64,000 nt of DNA from Cottoperca gobio (lineage: Eukaryota; Chordata; Actinopteri; Perciformes; Bovichtidae): contig NC_041371.1 of assembly GCF_900634415.1 (NCBI RefSeq), positions 9,356,019 through 9,420,018 of the forward strand, given 5' to 3'. The notes under the pieces are model-generated. The model was not told the origin of the DNA. It was given only the letters and a program-made list of their open reading frames with translations, and ran no database searches. Below are positions 44,451-57,589 of the stretch, one piece after another; within the stretch, counting starts at the first letter, position 1, and each line of letters starts with the position of its first letter. The translations under genes and the position numbers were made by a program.

Positions 44451-45744
44451 AATAAAATATAACTTTGACACGTCAGCTGTCTATTCCTTTAATCTGACAG
44501 TCCATCCATCAGCCTGAATTCATAAAACTCTTTCTTTTATCATGTATATTATATCAAATGCAAAATAAATGTCCTCCTTCTGCACTTGAGTGTTTGGGGG
44601 CGACATAAAAATCAGCCTCAGAGAGCGATGTGTTAGATGTAAAGGCTTGCACAGCTCTCAGAAACCTGCTGACTTTATGGTGAATCAGGGAGTATGATTC
44701 CTTTATGACCATCAAGTGGAACAAATAAAGTTAAGGGTGTCCTCTGAGGTCTGATTGTCCTAACCGAGAAGTGATCCCTCCTCTCTAACCTCGCCACATC
44801 AGAAGGAAGATGATTGTGTATTCCCATTCACTCAGACCGCCCGGAGGAATGTTTGCCTTTTTATTGAGCTCCCGCATCTTGTTAAAGACTATTCTCTTTC
44901 ATTTCTGTTGTCTCCTTAAGTGACTGGGTAGCTATTTAGAATGGTGCTGCTTTCTAGCTGGAGGTGCATATTCTCCAGATAATACTGTTTTCCTCTAATT
45001 GTGTGGTGTCCTTTGCATCCGTGCTGTATTCGCTGATAAATTGGATTCATGCAGATCGAGCAAGCATAATTTAATCAACAGGGAAGATGGGTACTTCTGA
45101 AGTGTTGCGGCTGTCTTATAGTCTCATGTGTTTATCTCATTATAGTAAAAGAAAAAAGGTTTAATGTAAAAATGGTAGGAAAGACCAGGAGGTGAGCGCC
45201 TGTTTGAGGTGTGGCAAGCTGCAGAAATGGTGGCTGACCGTCAATGTAGGTCAGAAATGATTTTAGTTCGGTGTGTCATTACAAGCCCTGAAGTGAAGAG
45301 TGAAGCAGAGACAGACGAGGCTGTGTTGTCCTAATCAATAGCTCTGTGGTCTCATTTTTGTTGCCTCCTTGTCGAACAGAGGTCAGCTGTCAACAGATCA
45401 TGTGATCATATTTACTTGATTGTATTTCCTCCTTAATGTTCAACCCAGAAAACCCCATGACCACAGCTGTAAAAGATCATCTCCGTAAACAACACAAAGC
45501 TTTGTGACCACAGATGATTTGACTGACTGAATGTTGTCCTTTTTATTAAAGTAGTTTTACTCCAACAGTTTTATTTAAAAAACTTTTATTTAGCATTTAT
45601 AAACACTATACAAACAATATATAAATGGTTTATAGCACAGAGAGCTCACTATATTGTAGCTGTAAGCAGAGTGTTCATTAATAAATTCAACTGCTTTAAA
45701 AGAGAGCGTTAACTACAGGAGCATTTTATTCTATTTATCTATTC

Positions 45745-45850
45745 AAGAGTCAAGAAAACTTTATTTGTCCCTAGGGTAATTTGTCTTGGGCATAAAAAAA
45801 ATAAAAAACATACAATTATAGTGCAGTAATAGACGTAAAGTGCTTTTAAA
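45745..45850 (+). repeat. 'CTTTATTTGTCCC' dispersed repeat fragment
   Basis: AAAACTTTATTTGTCCCTAG then GGTAATTTGTCTTGGGCATA followed by an A-rich stretch; the same family start as at 18.93 and 28.97 kb. Confidence 0.5.
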
Positions 45851-46570
45851 ATACATACGCAGCTCCTCCTTCATGACAGGAGATTCACTGATAGAGGGAT
45901 GAAAGAGTTTGTGTACTTATTCAGGAGCAGTTTGTGTTCTGATTACAGGACCTGGCATGTTTAACTAAAGCTTTCTCAAAGAGCATTTTGAGAGATGGAA
46001 GCTCCCTCAACCCCATCTCTTTCATTGCTTATTTGTGATTTTAACTTAACTGATATATTACCAAACTAAGCTAAGATAATAAATAATATACTCTATCACA
46101 GCATGATAAAAATAACATCCTTACCGTCTGTCCAACCTCGAATACCCGAGTCTGCGCGAAAAGTAAAGTCGCTGTTGGATCCCAGTGCATACAGAACGCA
46201 CACGGACATACAAAGACAGACAGACTAATGTCAAATACTAAATAAACATTTAAAATGTCCTTTTATGTCCTTATAACTGCGTTATTAGCAACTATTTATC
46301 CAGCGTTTGTATACCGTTATTTAAACTGTGTAGTCAGATTTTAAAGCATTATCTGAAATGTTTTGTGTTGTTATTTGTTGTGATAAATTATACTCAACTT
46401 GGGTAGTTTGAGTCTTTTGGTTCAGTCATGTCTTTCCAATTTGATTCGATATAACCCTTTGAACTTTCAGCAATTTCTTTCCCATCATGGGTTATTCAGT
46501 GAAACGTCGAAATATACTAAATGAGCTGCGTTATGTGCATATATAGATTTTCTTTTTAAAGGTGGCCAGC

Positions 46571-46831
46571 CTATAACCACATGTTTTGATTCATTTGGAT
46601 TTTATCTCCTTCAACATGCAGCTCTCCAGAGTCGAGTCTTGTGTCCTTTTCCTCCACTTCTCCATAGAGACCACCAGGGCAAATAATGATTTCACAGGTT
46701 TCTCTCCGCTGCATTTTCAGATGATGCTGGACAGACATCAGTTTTCTCAAAGAATGTTCTGACAGGTTCCTCTGAATGGTTGTCATTCTCACAAAGTGGT
46801 GCGGAAGAGTTGGATGTGAAGCTTCTGTCAC
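46571..46831 (-). other. Unassigned open frame, probably not a gene
   Basis: 86-codon frame with no recognised family. It begins near a plausible acceptor (ttgtgtgacag) and ends in TAG. Next to a decayed LINE on the other strand. I see no start context, partner exon or domain to support it. Confidence 0.12.
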
Positions 46832-46914
46832 ACAAAGGGAGGAGAAACTGCTTGTAATTTGAATAATGATGATGTCATTCTTTGAAAAGCGGATGAAGCA
46901 AATTGCTCATTTTT

Positions 46915-47230
46915 AATCCTTTTAGACCTCAGAGCTGCCTTTGACACCGTTGATCATCCAATTTAAAATTGAACGCCGTAAGCGCTCTGTGGTATTACCT
47001 GCCCTGCGCTTGACTGATTCATCTCTCTGCACTCAAACTGAAACTTTTATTTCACCAGTGGAAACTCATCATTTTCTTGAGCAAACATCACATGTGGAGT
47101 TCCTCAGGGCTCAATTTTCGGGCCAATCCTTTTTTTTTTTTAATTCATACCTCCCCCCGGGCCTTATGCTTTGTAAACACAATGTTTAATTTTGTTTTTA
47201 TGCCGATGATTTGTGACTATACTTTCTATA
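46915..47230 (+). mobile_element. Decayed L2-like LINE reverse transcriptase fragment
   Basis: Three RT landmarks occur in order on +: DLRAAFDTVDH at about 46925-46957, a CGVPQGSIFGPILF-like block at about 47092-47135, and YADD at about 47199-47210 (ATGCCGATGATT reads out of frame with stops). Frames shift between blocks and stops interrupt, so it is inactive. Block order and spacing suit L2/Maui-type teleost LINEs. Confidence 0.75.
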
Positions 47231-47339
47231 ATGTATCATTAGCAACAGCCTTGTTACACTAAATCAACTGTCCTGTGTTGATCCCCTTACGAGTCCTCTA
47301 GCGCCACCAGGACGTTCACATTCGTCGTTTTCAATAACA

Positions 47340-47560
47340 ATTGAGTGGATTACCATGAAAGTTATTACAGACAGACATCTCATCAGGATGAATTGTATGT
47401 AAATTTAATTGATACCCTGACTTTTCATCAGCGCCATCATCATCATCAGCGCCATCATCGGGTAAAAGTTGCAATTTAATCGAATGTACGACCGATGTCT
47501 AATGACTAATGACATTTCCATCAGCCTAAGTTGTACTTTGTGTTGGCATGGACCTATCAA
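47340..47560 (+). repeat. Short copy of the 'CAACAACTACAGGATGGATT' repeat
   Basis: CATCTCATCAGGATGAATTG, CTGACTTTTCATCAGCGCCA, (CATCATCAGCG) duplication and CATTTCCATCAGCCTAAGTT match the copy at 19.2-19.6 kb. Confidence 0.6.
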
Positions 47561-47679
47561 ATCGCCAAATCTAGCAAATTGATGCAAGATTTATCCCATA
47601 TGTCTATTTCATGAATATTAGTCGTACTTTTTGTTATTGACATTGGACAATGATGACAGTGGCTCATCAGAATAGGGAA

Positions 47680-48040
47680 ATCAACTCATCACTTTGTTGG
47701 TTCTCCTCGTGTTGGCAAACACCAAGGAAAAAGGTGGAGAAGATGTGCACCGGCTACGATCCCGACCACATGGACAAGCAAGACCATCTCTGCATCTGAG
47801 GAGGCGGCGAGGCAATTTAACACCGGCTGCGATTACGATCACGTGGGTCATCTCTGCTGGGCATCCTGTTGGCTATCTTTGAGCCAATCTGACATAACAG
47901 AGGTCTCTGGCAGAGGTGTGTGCTTTACGGTGAATAATAAATACATTGAAGGAGCTGACGGGATTGCATGTCACATGTGTTGTATGTTGTACGATTTAAC
48001 GTGACAAATAAAGTTCATTGATTGATTGAATGTCAGACGT
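47680..48040 (+). mobile_element. LINE-type 3' tail
   Basis: Ends with GACAAATAAAGTTCATTGAT then TGATTGA, a short tandem tail typical of teleost L2-like elements. With the RT fragment at 46.9-47.2 kb it may be one old insertion interrupted by the repeat at 47.34-47.56 kb. Confidence 0.45.
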
Positions 48041-50200
48041 TGTTTAGTTACAGTGTCACAGAGCTTCTGGCTGGAGATTTTTCATTTTGCAACAACAAAT
48101 TTCAAATATTTCCGATCGAAAGGTTAAAAGTTCATTCAGTTAGTAGCTGATCATGATCTTTAGATGATCTGTTAGAAGTTACACTCAGGATAAACAAAGG
48201 TCATATCCACATTCGAACAGATTGAAAATATACCAAGTTTTATGTCGACATTCACAACCACAAAATAATAATCTTTTCAAAAAGTGGAAATATGAAAAGA
48301 CTGAGTTCGTACTGTTATGTCAACAGGGGAGAGTCAGCTTTTCAAAAGTTTTCACGTTACTCTAAACAAACTTGAGCCCTTTTCAAACCATATATGACCA
48401 TCATTAGGTCGCTACTTCATTTCATTTTGTATTCAAGACGAGAAGGATGTTTTGATTGTCATTTTCAGCAGCAGTTTTCAATAACATGAAATATTAATAT
48501 GTTAAATATTTATATTTTCCTGATTTAGTAAGACCGCACAAAAATTGTTATGCCTCTTTCAGTGGATGTTTTGACAGCCATCAGAAGTTACAAGTAAAGA
48601 TCCCTCTGGAGCCTCACTGTCTGTGTTCAAACAGGATGGTGGCTTCTCTGTAATTGGTTGCCATAATGAATTCTAGGCACCAATAGTTCCTTTGTCTTTT
48701 AACAAATAAAAAAAGAAGCTCACCGTATCAGTTAATGAGGAAGATCTAAGAAAATTAAAAGGCAAAACAATGAAAATGTAGACACAACACGCTTCAGAAC
48801 CTCTAAATAAGCAGAGCTGGTAACTGTTTACTTTAATTACAGCACATGTTGTCCTTCAGTGTCTATAAGGTAACTCCATCCAGCTTGTGTGTGCTACAGG
48901 CTGGGCAGTCACCACATCCTCACACTGGATCTTCCCTTTTAGAGGTGATTATACCATTTCCCAATCACATCCTGCTCGGAGCAACACATTAACGTCGGGG
49001 TAGGTCCGTGCTGATTGGATATTTACCAGCAGTGGCTGCTTTCCTTCAAATCCAGATACGGAGGAGAAATAACAAAACCCAATGCACCGGACTTTTAAAG
49101 ACAATTAATCATCACGGAAATGGGATTTACTTTCTAATAGCTGTGTCCTAAGTCATTTATTCAAATCAATTTCCTCACTGTGTTTACCTGTTGTGGCAAG
49201 TGCTGTGCATCTTAATGTGTTTTCAATCCATTACATACTCTGACTATAGAAAATGTTACAGGGCACTGTTCATGATGTCCACTGATAAGCCTATTATCCT
49301 TAATTGATTTCCCTCTATGAATCTATACCAATCACACAGGAGGAGGTGGATGAAGAGCAGAAGACGAGATGGAAAATAATTCACAAGACAACAATTAGAT
49401 ATGGATTCTGCAAAAAGAGGGTTGAAAGTATACTGTAAATATGAGAAACATTACTGCACATTCACGGCATATTATTTTGATCACTGATTACCTCTGAGCA
49501 GCGTCGGCGATGCACAGTGGAGTGATAGTGTGAGTGTGAGATGATCCCTGAGAGGCCAGCAGACCGAGCCAGTGACCTAATTATGATGAATCAGAGCTGG
49601 GAAAAGCTGTCTGGCCACCAGCCGTTTCTAAGTGCTTTTACACTCTGAAGCAACAGCATGAAGAGCGTCAACAAAGCAGCAAAAAGCACAACAGTGATGC
49701 TTAAGACCTCCACAGAGGCAGTAGGTATGTTGCACATATTCTTGTTGTGAAAGAGCTGAAAATGGAGGGCGAAGGACATTTGAATGTATTGAATATGAAC
49801 ATTGAAGAAGCTTTTATAAAAGATATACTACCACATTTTACTACTACATTTTTGGGATTGGATCTTGTACACACTTATATGCTTTCGGACGTTCAAGTGG
49901 TGAAGGTTGTGAGAACAATTCTGCTAGGCAACGACATGCAGGATTCAAGAAGCCATCGAGGCTCACAATTTAGCGAGCTAGCGACTCGAGCGGGTAACTT
50001 AATGCGGGAAATGCAAAGGCAGACCCAGGAAAATGATGAGGCTATTGGGAATATCAACATTTTCCTCATATTATAAAATTACAAAGAAAAACTATATGAC
50101 TACATTCACAATTTATTAACTTACCATCCACTGAAAAATGAACTTCCATGGAATATTTCCACTTACGAGGTCGTGAACACCACATTAGGGGTTCGTTCAT
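48040..50200. other. Intergenic sequence with no recognised element
   Basis: No known gene or repeat recognised. A 110-codon open frame at 49747-50076 (+) has no family resemblance, and its end runs into repeat-like sequence. Confidence 0.5.
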
Positions 50201-50224
50201 ATGGATTCTTCTCGTGAACTCGGT

Positions 50225-50540
50225 AAACACAAGCATAGCTTAGCATACAGACTGGAAACAAAATCGCCTACCAGCAACTCTAAAACTAAAACAATATGTT
50301 ATATCTTTTCATTCTTCTACTTTGGTTTTGTACAGATAAAAAAAGCTTAACAGGAGATTAGTAATAAGGAGATTTTTTTAACTTTGGACAGAGCAATGCT
50401 ATCAGTTTTCCCATATTTCCAGTCTTTACGCTAAACTAAATGAACCAGCTGCCTGATATTTAACAAATAGAGACAAGAGTGGCATCAATCTTCTCATCTA
50501 ACTTAACATCTAATGTTGAACTATTCCTTTAAGGTGAAGA
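50225..50540. repeat. Fold-back copy of the 'TTAGCTTAGCAT' teleost repeat
   Basis: Forward half: CATAGCTTAGCATACAGACT, GGAAACAAAATCGCCTACCA. Reverse half: CAGTCTTTACGCTAAACTAA, GAGTGGCATCAATCTTCTCA. The two halves are inverted relative to each other. See copies at 7.9, 55.2 and 57.4 kb. Confidence 0.65.
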
Positions 50541-52149
50541 AAACTAAATGGATCCAAATTGTGTGATCTTGTCATTGAAATATGCGTATCACTGTTAAGT
50601 CCCAGGTACCAACATCAAAGAGCAGCTGTTCGGGGACACACACATTACTGCATGACCTCTCTTAACTTATGGGTAAATAGTGAAACAGAATACTCTGGAG
50701 GCTTGAGAAAGACTCGCCCTGTACTTTGGCATGACATTGGGCCTCCGAGTGGTATTAAGCGCCATCCACAACACATTTAAGACTTGAATATGGTGCTTTA
50801 AGGGATTTTTGGGATTCCTTAGATGGATGTGTTAGCTCTAAACCATGACGTGGTATAAAATCAGTGCACAATATCCGCTGAGACACATTCTGCAAAGAGC
50901 TGCAGGGTCATCTCCTGAGATGGTTTGAACATTTCTTCCCTTCTGTCTAGTGGTTATCTGATCATCAGTCAAGGGAAAGGGTGAGTATGGAGCGCAAACA
51001 AAAGGTGCTTGAATAAACTAGCTCCCGGCCACATTATTCAGACTCTGGGTATTGTACTTGGCTGACAAGCCTCAACAGGATGAACCTCCAGAGAAGCTTC
51101 TCCCGGGATAAGTAGGACTCCTTTGCTCGACTCAGCGGATAAAAAAAAAAAGAAGTCATGTAGATAATCTGCATCTCTTCTGCTGCATGATGCATATTCA
51201 AGTAACAAATCACAATGGTTGTACTACATAAAATGTAATTAGAACAACAACAACAAGAAACACCTGTAAGATGTTCAGCAGCAGCAGCAGCCCTGCAGGA
51301 AATACGGCTTCACGCTGCTTCACTGCTTCTGTGCTGACTTAGTTCTGTGGTATATTTAGAGGCTGTACGTTATGTTGTTTTGTACTGCATTATAATAAGT
51401 GTTCCCAATATTTTTTGTTTACTTCATTGAAGGAGCAAAAACCTTTCAAACACTGTACAATACAATGCAATTAATAAAACAGTACATACAACTCAGAGAT
51501 AGATGATAGAGTTGATGCAACACTTATGACACCATGTAAACAGCATCAATTCAAGCTTCACTAGAGTAGTAATCAATATAGTACTGCTAGATTGGATTAT
51601 AGAACAATATACAGGCTTTTGCATTTTTCTCATTACTCATTGTATTCAGTATTTTCTGAGGTCGTACTTTTACTTATGTATGTTTTGAAAAGTGCTCAAG
51701 GGAACTTCTTTGCTATGTTAAAATGATCTATTATAAATGTTAATATCTGTTCTTTAAATCAGTGGTTTCATACCTTTTTGGTTACTTGTTTAAAACAATG
51801 CTAGGTTTACTTGGGACACCTTATCCAACATTGCATATGCAGACAGTTGTTTAAAACCTGGGGCTTCCCTCTAAGACTGGTTTATCTGAATCATGCAGTT
51901 ATTCACAAGTAATTAAGGTAAAGACGGGAAAAAGGTCTAATAAATAAGCAATTCTCTTTTGCTGAAAGATGTTTTTTTCTGCTTTTCTATCCGGTTAATC
52001 AACCACTGCTTTCAATAACACATTATTAATAATATTAACACAATCCCTAATTGGCTGAAAATGGAAAAGAACATTTTAAAAATGTCGCCCTACAGTATTG
52101 GACATAATGGTCGGTTGAAGCGTCGGTTGTTAATTCTGACACTTTGGTC

Positions 52150-52390
52150 TGGAGAACAATGTCTTCCCAACTATGGACCATGAAATATCATTGAGGATAT
52201 TCATGGGGAGATGAATCCATCAAAGCCAGCAGGTCGAATTTTATCTTTGATCAACTCTTTGCTCCATGACAAGGTGCTAAAAAACTAAAGACCAGCTTTC
52301 CATGAAATGATCTGTAGATATTCATGGTCTCCAGAGGATGAACTTTAGTGTCGGTTTGCACACCAAAGATATTAAGATTTAATGGGCCGA
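52150..52390 (+). repeat. Weak similarity to the 'ATTCATG-GAGGATGAA' repeat
   Basis: Two related motifs (GGATATTCATGGGGAGATGA and AGATATTCATGGTCTCCAGA GGATGAA, the second read as two pieces) resemble blocks of the 19.2 kb family. Too decayed for certainty. Confidence 0.3.
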
Positions 52391-52499
52391 CGCCAACTGA
52401 CGTTAAGTTTTATGGAGCTTATCCATTTTTCCCAAAGGATTAGCTCGTACACTTTGCACCTTATGTGTGCACCTCAGGTCAACTTTGTATATGAGATAA

Positions 52500-52990
52500 C
52501 TCATAGCTACATAAATCAAATCAAATCAAATTTATTTATACAGCCCAATATCACAAATTATACATTTGTGTCAGTGTGCTTTACAGACTGTGCAGCATAT
52601 GACACCCTCTGTCCTTAGACCCTCGCATCGCATAAGGAAAAACTCCCTAAAAGAAACCCCATAATTAAAGGGGGAACAATGGAAGAAACCTCAGGGAGAG
52701 GAACTGAGGAGGGATCCCTCTCCCAGGACGGACAGACGTGCAATAGATGTTGTGTGTACAGGATAAACAACATAGTACAAATACAACATTTGACAGAAAT
52801 GATGTGTTGAAAAAGAGAAAGTTTGGATGAATCCAGGATAATGTCAAAAAGGCTTCCCGGTGTCCGGCAGCACATACGAGTTCTTGCAATATTTATAGTT
52901 ACTAAAGGATGAACCGCTGATTGTAGTGACACCTTGACCTGTCTTGCCAACATTCCCACATGTAGGTGTGCCACTAAACTTAATAAGCAA
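52500..52990 (+). repeat. Percomorph dispersed repeat, near full-length
   Basis: AATCAAATCAAATTTATTTA at the start, then CAGCCCAATATCACAAATTA, GTCAGTGTGCTTTACAGACT, AAGGAAAAACTCCCTAAAAG, GGGATCCCTCTCCCAGGACG and GACAGACGTGCAATAGATGT. It is better preserved than the other repeats in this window, so probably younger. I know this sequence as abundant in percomorph fish but do not assign a class. Open frames on the minus strand here are artefacts. Confidence 0.75.
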
Positions 52991-53559
52991 GTCGCCATAA
53001 GATTTGCTCAACACTTTCAGGTTTGCAGTGAGCTTTCTCCTTCAGTACTTTATGTCCCCTGGTATCAGTTTGATGAGCCAAGAAGTCAAGGCTTTAAAAC
53101 AGTCTGAACTTGGGCCAAAGTTACAAAACCTTTATTACACAATAAATTATTCTGACATTCTTTATAGTTGTTTTTATTAAAAGAACACAGTGTGAGAAAT
53201 ATGTTATGAAGTCTCTTAATTGCCTGAAAAAGATTTTATGAGCTACTTTTAATTAAACCTATTTGTAAACAGTACTTTTGCGCAAGGTCGGAAAAAGTAA
53301 CTGGAGTTATAGTTTCATATTTTTGGTGTCCTCTTTTAAAAAAGAATGAATCCAGTGTGGTGACACATTTACATTTCGATAGGATACGCAACATGAAATA
53401 CCATCTGCATAACCAAAATGGCTGAACATGATTAGTCATTTAAAAAAAAACATTTTAGTATTTTAATCCTGTAATTGGATTTCTCTGTGATCACTGGAAC
53501 AGAATAGACACAGAAATGTTTGCGACATGATCCAACAAAACTGTCCACAGTGAAGTGAA

Positions 53560-54920
53560 AACTCCTCTGCAACTGCCAGATTGTATTTATGTTAAACAGA
53601 ACTTGCTATTGCTATTTTCCTGTTTTTCAAGAGGAAGCGGAAATATTTCAGCACTCGAGGATTTCAAACATAACCCACCAGGCAGCTGAATACTTGTACG
53701 GAGTGAAATTTTGCAATTATGAGTCTTATAAACACTGCATCAATATTACAATCCCCCTCCGAGAAGCAGATTGTTTGTCTTTCCGAGCTAGTAGTCTTCC
53801 CTGCCATAAATATCCTCTGTCGATGGTGCATTCCTCTGCCTTCACCACAGCCTTTGAGTATTTTCTGAGATTGTCTGCACCGATGCTTTCATTCCAGTGG
53901 ACTGATCACAAGAGACCTGATCCAGCTGTGTCATGAGCCGCAGAGAAAACCACGGCTGATAAGAGACCGAGAAGACAACGAGTGATGTGGGATAAGGCGT
54001 GACTTTAAAGGCAACAAGCAGCATTTGGATTGTATTATGCTAATGGCGCTCCAATTAACACTAACTTAGGCCTTTAGTGACTGAAGTAACAGTAATAAAA
54101 ACCTCTGGCTTGAGATCACTGATGATAGCATCACTATGAGACATGCCACTGAGCACAGGAATGGATATGAATCGAGGGCTTGTGGGGGCAGACACGTCAT
54201 CGTCCCACAACAGCAGTGTTAGTTGCCACAGACAGCTGGAATGTTCCACTGGGATGACAGAGGGTGTGTCTGATCACACAACAACATCCCCCCACCTCTC
54301 TCAACGCCACCCTTCCCCATCAACATGCCTCCTGGTTGAACCCCCCTCCAGCTCTAATCCCCTCGCTCCGCGCTAACCGGTCAGTCGAGACAAATGGCGA
54401 GGCGCTGCCAGGCAGTGAAGACGCAGCAGGTGCTATGCTGTCAAAAGCCACTTCACACCTCCTCTCTTTCCCTCTCACACCACAACCACCACTATCGGCC
54501 CCCCGCGAGCCCCGGCCACCATCTCTGTGGGAGGGGAGAAGGGGACTCTCCGGGGTGTGCTTTGTTATCAGCATGCTCCAGCTTTGAAGTGAACTGGGCC
54601 AGAATCTGGACTGTGTTTACTTGAAGGCATCTCCCTTGTTGTGTTGTCAGTTCGAGGTAATTACGGCTCAGCAAGTAGCCCTGACCGTGATGACACGGTG
54701 GGGTAGGTGTGGAGAAGCAGGCAGGGCCCGGAGTACATCAGCGTCTCGGGCTGCTCTTACTCACTAGGATGTGGTGTAGACAAGGGAGCTCCCAAGGGGG
54801 ATCTGCTTGCATGGGCATGATTTGTTAAAAGAGGCGACGACCATGGCCATTAATGTCCCATAATTGTATTGTTATCATGAAGTGCAGGCCTGTTGTGCTT
54901 TTTTTTCCCTCTCAGCGGGA
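53560..54920. other. Repeat-free, GC-richer block in the snai2 downstream desert
   Basis: About 1.3 kb without a recognised repeat, GC-rich at 54.15-54.75 kb, with homeodomain-like TAAT/ATTA cores near 54.04-54.06 and 54.85 kb. Open frames here on both strands have no domain and overlap each other, so coding is unlikely. A conserved regulatory block is possible; conservation cannot be judged from one sequence. Confidence 0.3.
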
Positions 54921-55174
54921 TGTCACATCAAAGACTTGTTAAGCAAAGCAATACATTTAGAAGTATAATTTTAGTTGCTTAATTCAAAAGGGACAGTATG
55001 TTTAAGTTGTTATTTTTGCCAGATTGCAGTATGGTAATGCATTTTCTAGTCATTCTGGTTATAGAGTTTGAGGTTTACAAATGTCTTTACTTTTTTAAGA
55101 TGCAAGTTAAATATTTCAATATTTTTGGGACATATCCTTATTTTCTTTCTTGCCAAAAGATGGATGAAAAGACT

Positions 55175-55470
55175 GATATGGCTCTTATGTTTGTATAGTA
55201 TGAAGCTACAGCTGGTTTGCTTAGCTTAGCATACAGACTGGAATCAGAGGGGAACCAGCTAGCATTGCTCTGTCCTAAAGCAGCATAATCCGCCTACCAT
55301 CATCTCAAGAGCTCCCAAATATATATTTCATATCTTGTTTGTTTTATCCGTACAAAATCGAGGCGTAACAAAGACACGTTGTGGTTGTTCCAGGGGTGTC
55401 ATGTGCCATCTCCATTTCTTGGTTGGAAGTTAGATCTTCTTTTAACTCTCAAGTAAGTGTATTTCCTAAA
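55175..55470 (+). repeat. 'TTAGCTTAGCAT' teleost repeat, forward copy
   Basis: TATGAAGCTACAGCTGGTTT, GCTTAGCTTAGCATACAGAC, GGGGAACCAGCTAGCATTGC, TCTGTCCTAAAGCAGCATAA and CATATCTTGTTTGTTTTATC in family order. Confidence 0.7.
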
Positions 55471-57384
55471 ATATCAAACTATCCTTGCAAAAGAAAAGGC
55501 TTAGTAATGCTCAATAATATATATTTTTTGTTACTGTCAAAATATTCCATGAAAAAAACAACAATGGCTGTCTCTCGATACTTCCTGACTTTCCTTTCGG
55601 CCTCAAACCCAGAAGATGTAGAAGATATAAATCTTTAAAAACAAGCAAACATAAATATTTACTAATAAAACAAATGTCTGGGTCATTTCTTAAATGAGCA
55701 CTGTCATTTCTAACAAATATTACTAGAACAGGATTAAAAAGTGCATTTCTTTGGGATTACTTTAGATTAAAACATGTGGTGCTCTGGTGAGTGTTTACAG
55801 CAGCAGAACAGTGTGGGACTGAAAATAAACTTCAGTAGTCATGTTCCTGATGAAGGAACATGTCTTATTTAATGGTTTTAATAGTTTTGGACGTCTATGG
55901 GACAAATAAATATCTGCAGTATAAAGTTTTGACTACACAGGCAGTACAGCTTTATGAAATGTCTATCCAACATGTCTATTTGTGTATAGCCAAGTAACAC
56001 CGAGTAGCAGCTGTCCATCAGAAATATCCTCAATCTGGATATGAATAGAGAATCTTTTGCCAGTTCGGCATTGCCAATTGCATTCAAGCAGCTGAACTTT
56101 TAATAGAGGGCTAAAAACAAATCAAATCTATCAGCGTCATAGCAAAAACACTGGTCAGACTTTACACAAGGTCACTGGTGAAACTTTAATAATGAGATTT
56201 CCCTTCTGCCTGCTCAGTAGCCAAAACATGATTTCTGCAGCTCTTCGAATACCAATTACGGTAGCTGCAAAAGCCTTCAGACTATATGGAAAAAAAGAAA
56301 AGAAACAAGAAATGTATATTCATCAGGTCTAAATGTCAATACACATGACGCTGGTATTTGCCATAGATCATGCTGTACAATTCTCCGGGCTCTAAACATG
56401 TTGATGATGACAGTGTTAGCATGAAGTCAGATTCCACATAATGCTGCTGTGGCCTCGCAGATACCGGTGCATGGACTCTGTAATGTGGAACTGAAAGGAC
56501 GCTAGAGATCGTGCATTGCAACAGGCCAGATCCCCCTGCAGGCCTGCTGCAGTTGTCAGAGAGGATGTGTAAGCGCTCTGTCAGAGTAATACCATGAAAA
56601 ATAAGTCTTGCATCATCTGTAATATCCTGTGAGGCGTATTTTATAATAGTGTGCATCATTTGAATGTATTACAGACTGACATGTTATGAAATCCTATGCT
56701 CTTTGTGCTGACTAAAGACTTTTCCTATATTTTTTAACACAGGCACATCTAAAACAACTTCAATCTAATCAAGGATATTTATCTTGTCACTCTCTCTTTT
56801 AACTTGCTATAATTAATTTGATTCAGATTAAGTAGATGTTCTCACTTGGGAAAGAATAATGCCTGCTTTGAACATAACTGGAGCTAATTTGAAAAAATGT
56901 AAATCAATTCTCTTTAACAATTAAAGCTTTCATTTTTTTAAATAAGCAAGAGCATGTATTCCCACACAGACCAAGGTGACAAACCACATATGGCAGAGAG
57001 TTAATTTGACAGGGAAAGCTTTTTTCAAAGTAAGTACACACACAGATTAGGGAGGATCTACAAAGTCTTTCGCAATCTGATAATACTCCTGGTGTTTTCA
57101 TTGGTGGGTGTCTCTGCTTTTATCTTCTACAACTACTGAGCTTCTCTTATCATGTGCAGCACAGTTTGGAATTCCAGCCTCTGATAAATTGTCTCGTAAT
57201 CTTTGGTTAGCAGAGAAGAGAGTTCAACTAATGTGGATTGTTAAACATATCACAAACCGGCTCCAAACTTTTACCTGTAAATCACTAAGATCTATTTATG
57301 GTCGGCTGGGATATGGAGTTAGGCTGTAACAGAGGAGCAATGAGGCTACGGAGAGAGTGCATGTAGTGCTTTATCAATTGCATT

Positions 57385-57570
57385 TCTCTAAAGTTAAAGA
57401 AATGGTTTTGGGAAATTAGCTTATTCGCTTTCTTGCTGAGAGTTAGATGAAAAGATCGATTCCACCCTTGTGTCTGTACGGAAAGTGTGAAGCACAGCCA
57501 GCCGCCAGTTAGCTTAGCTTAGCTTAGCTCGGCTCTGTCTGAAGGTAACTAAATCTGCCTGCAGGCACAT
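57385..57570 (+). repeat. 'TTAGCTTAGCAT' teleost repeat, forward half
   Basis: GGGAAATTAGCTTATTCGCT, TTCTTGCTGAGAGTTAGATG, CCTTGTGTCTGTACGGAAAG, (TTAGC)n at 57509-57528 and GGCTCTGTCTGAAGGTAACT. Confidence 0.75.
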
Positions 57571-57589
57571 CTAAATCTCACTACTTAAA

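Noticed and set aside
52615..52998. 127-codon minus-strand frame
   Set aside because: Lies wholly inside the percomorph dispersed repeat.
54264..54587. 107-codon frame in a GC-rich block
   Set aside because: Overlapping open frames on several strands reflect GC richness; low-complexity Pro/Ser content and no family.
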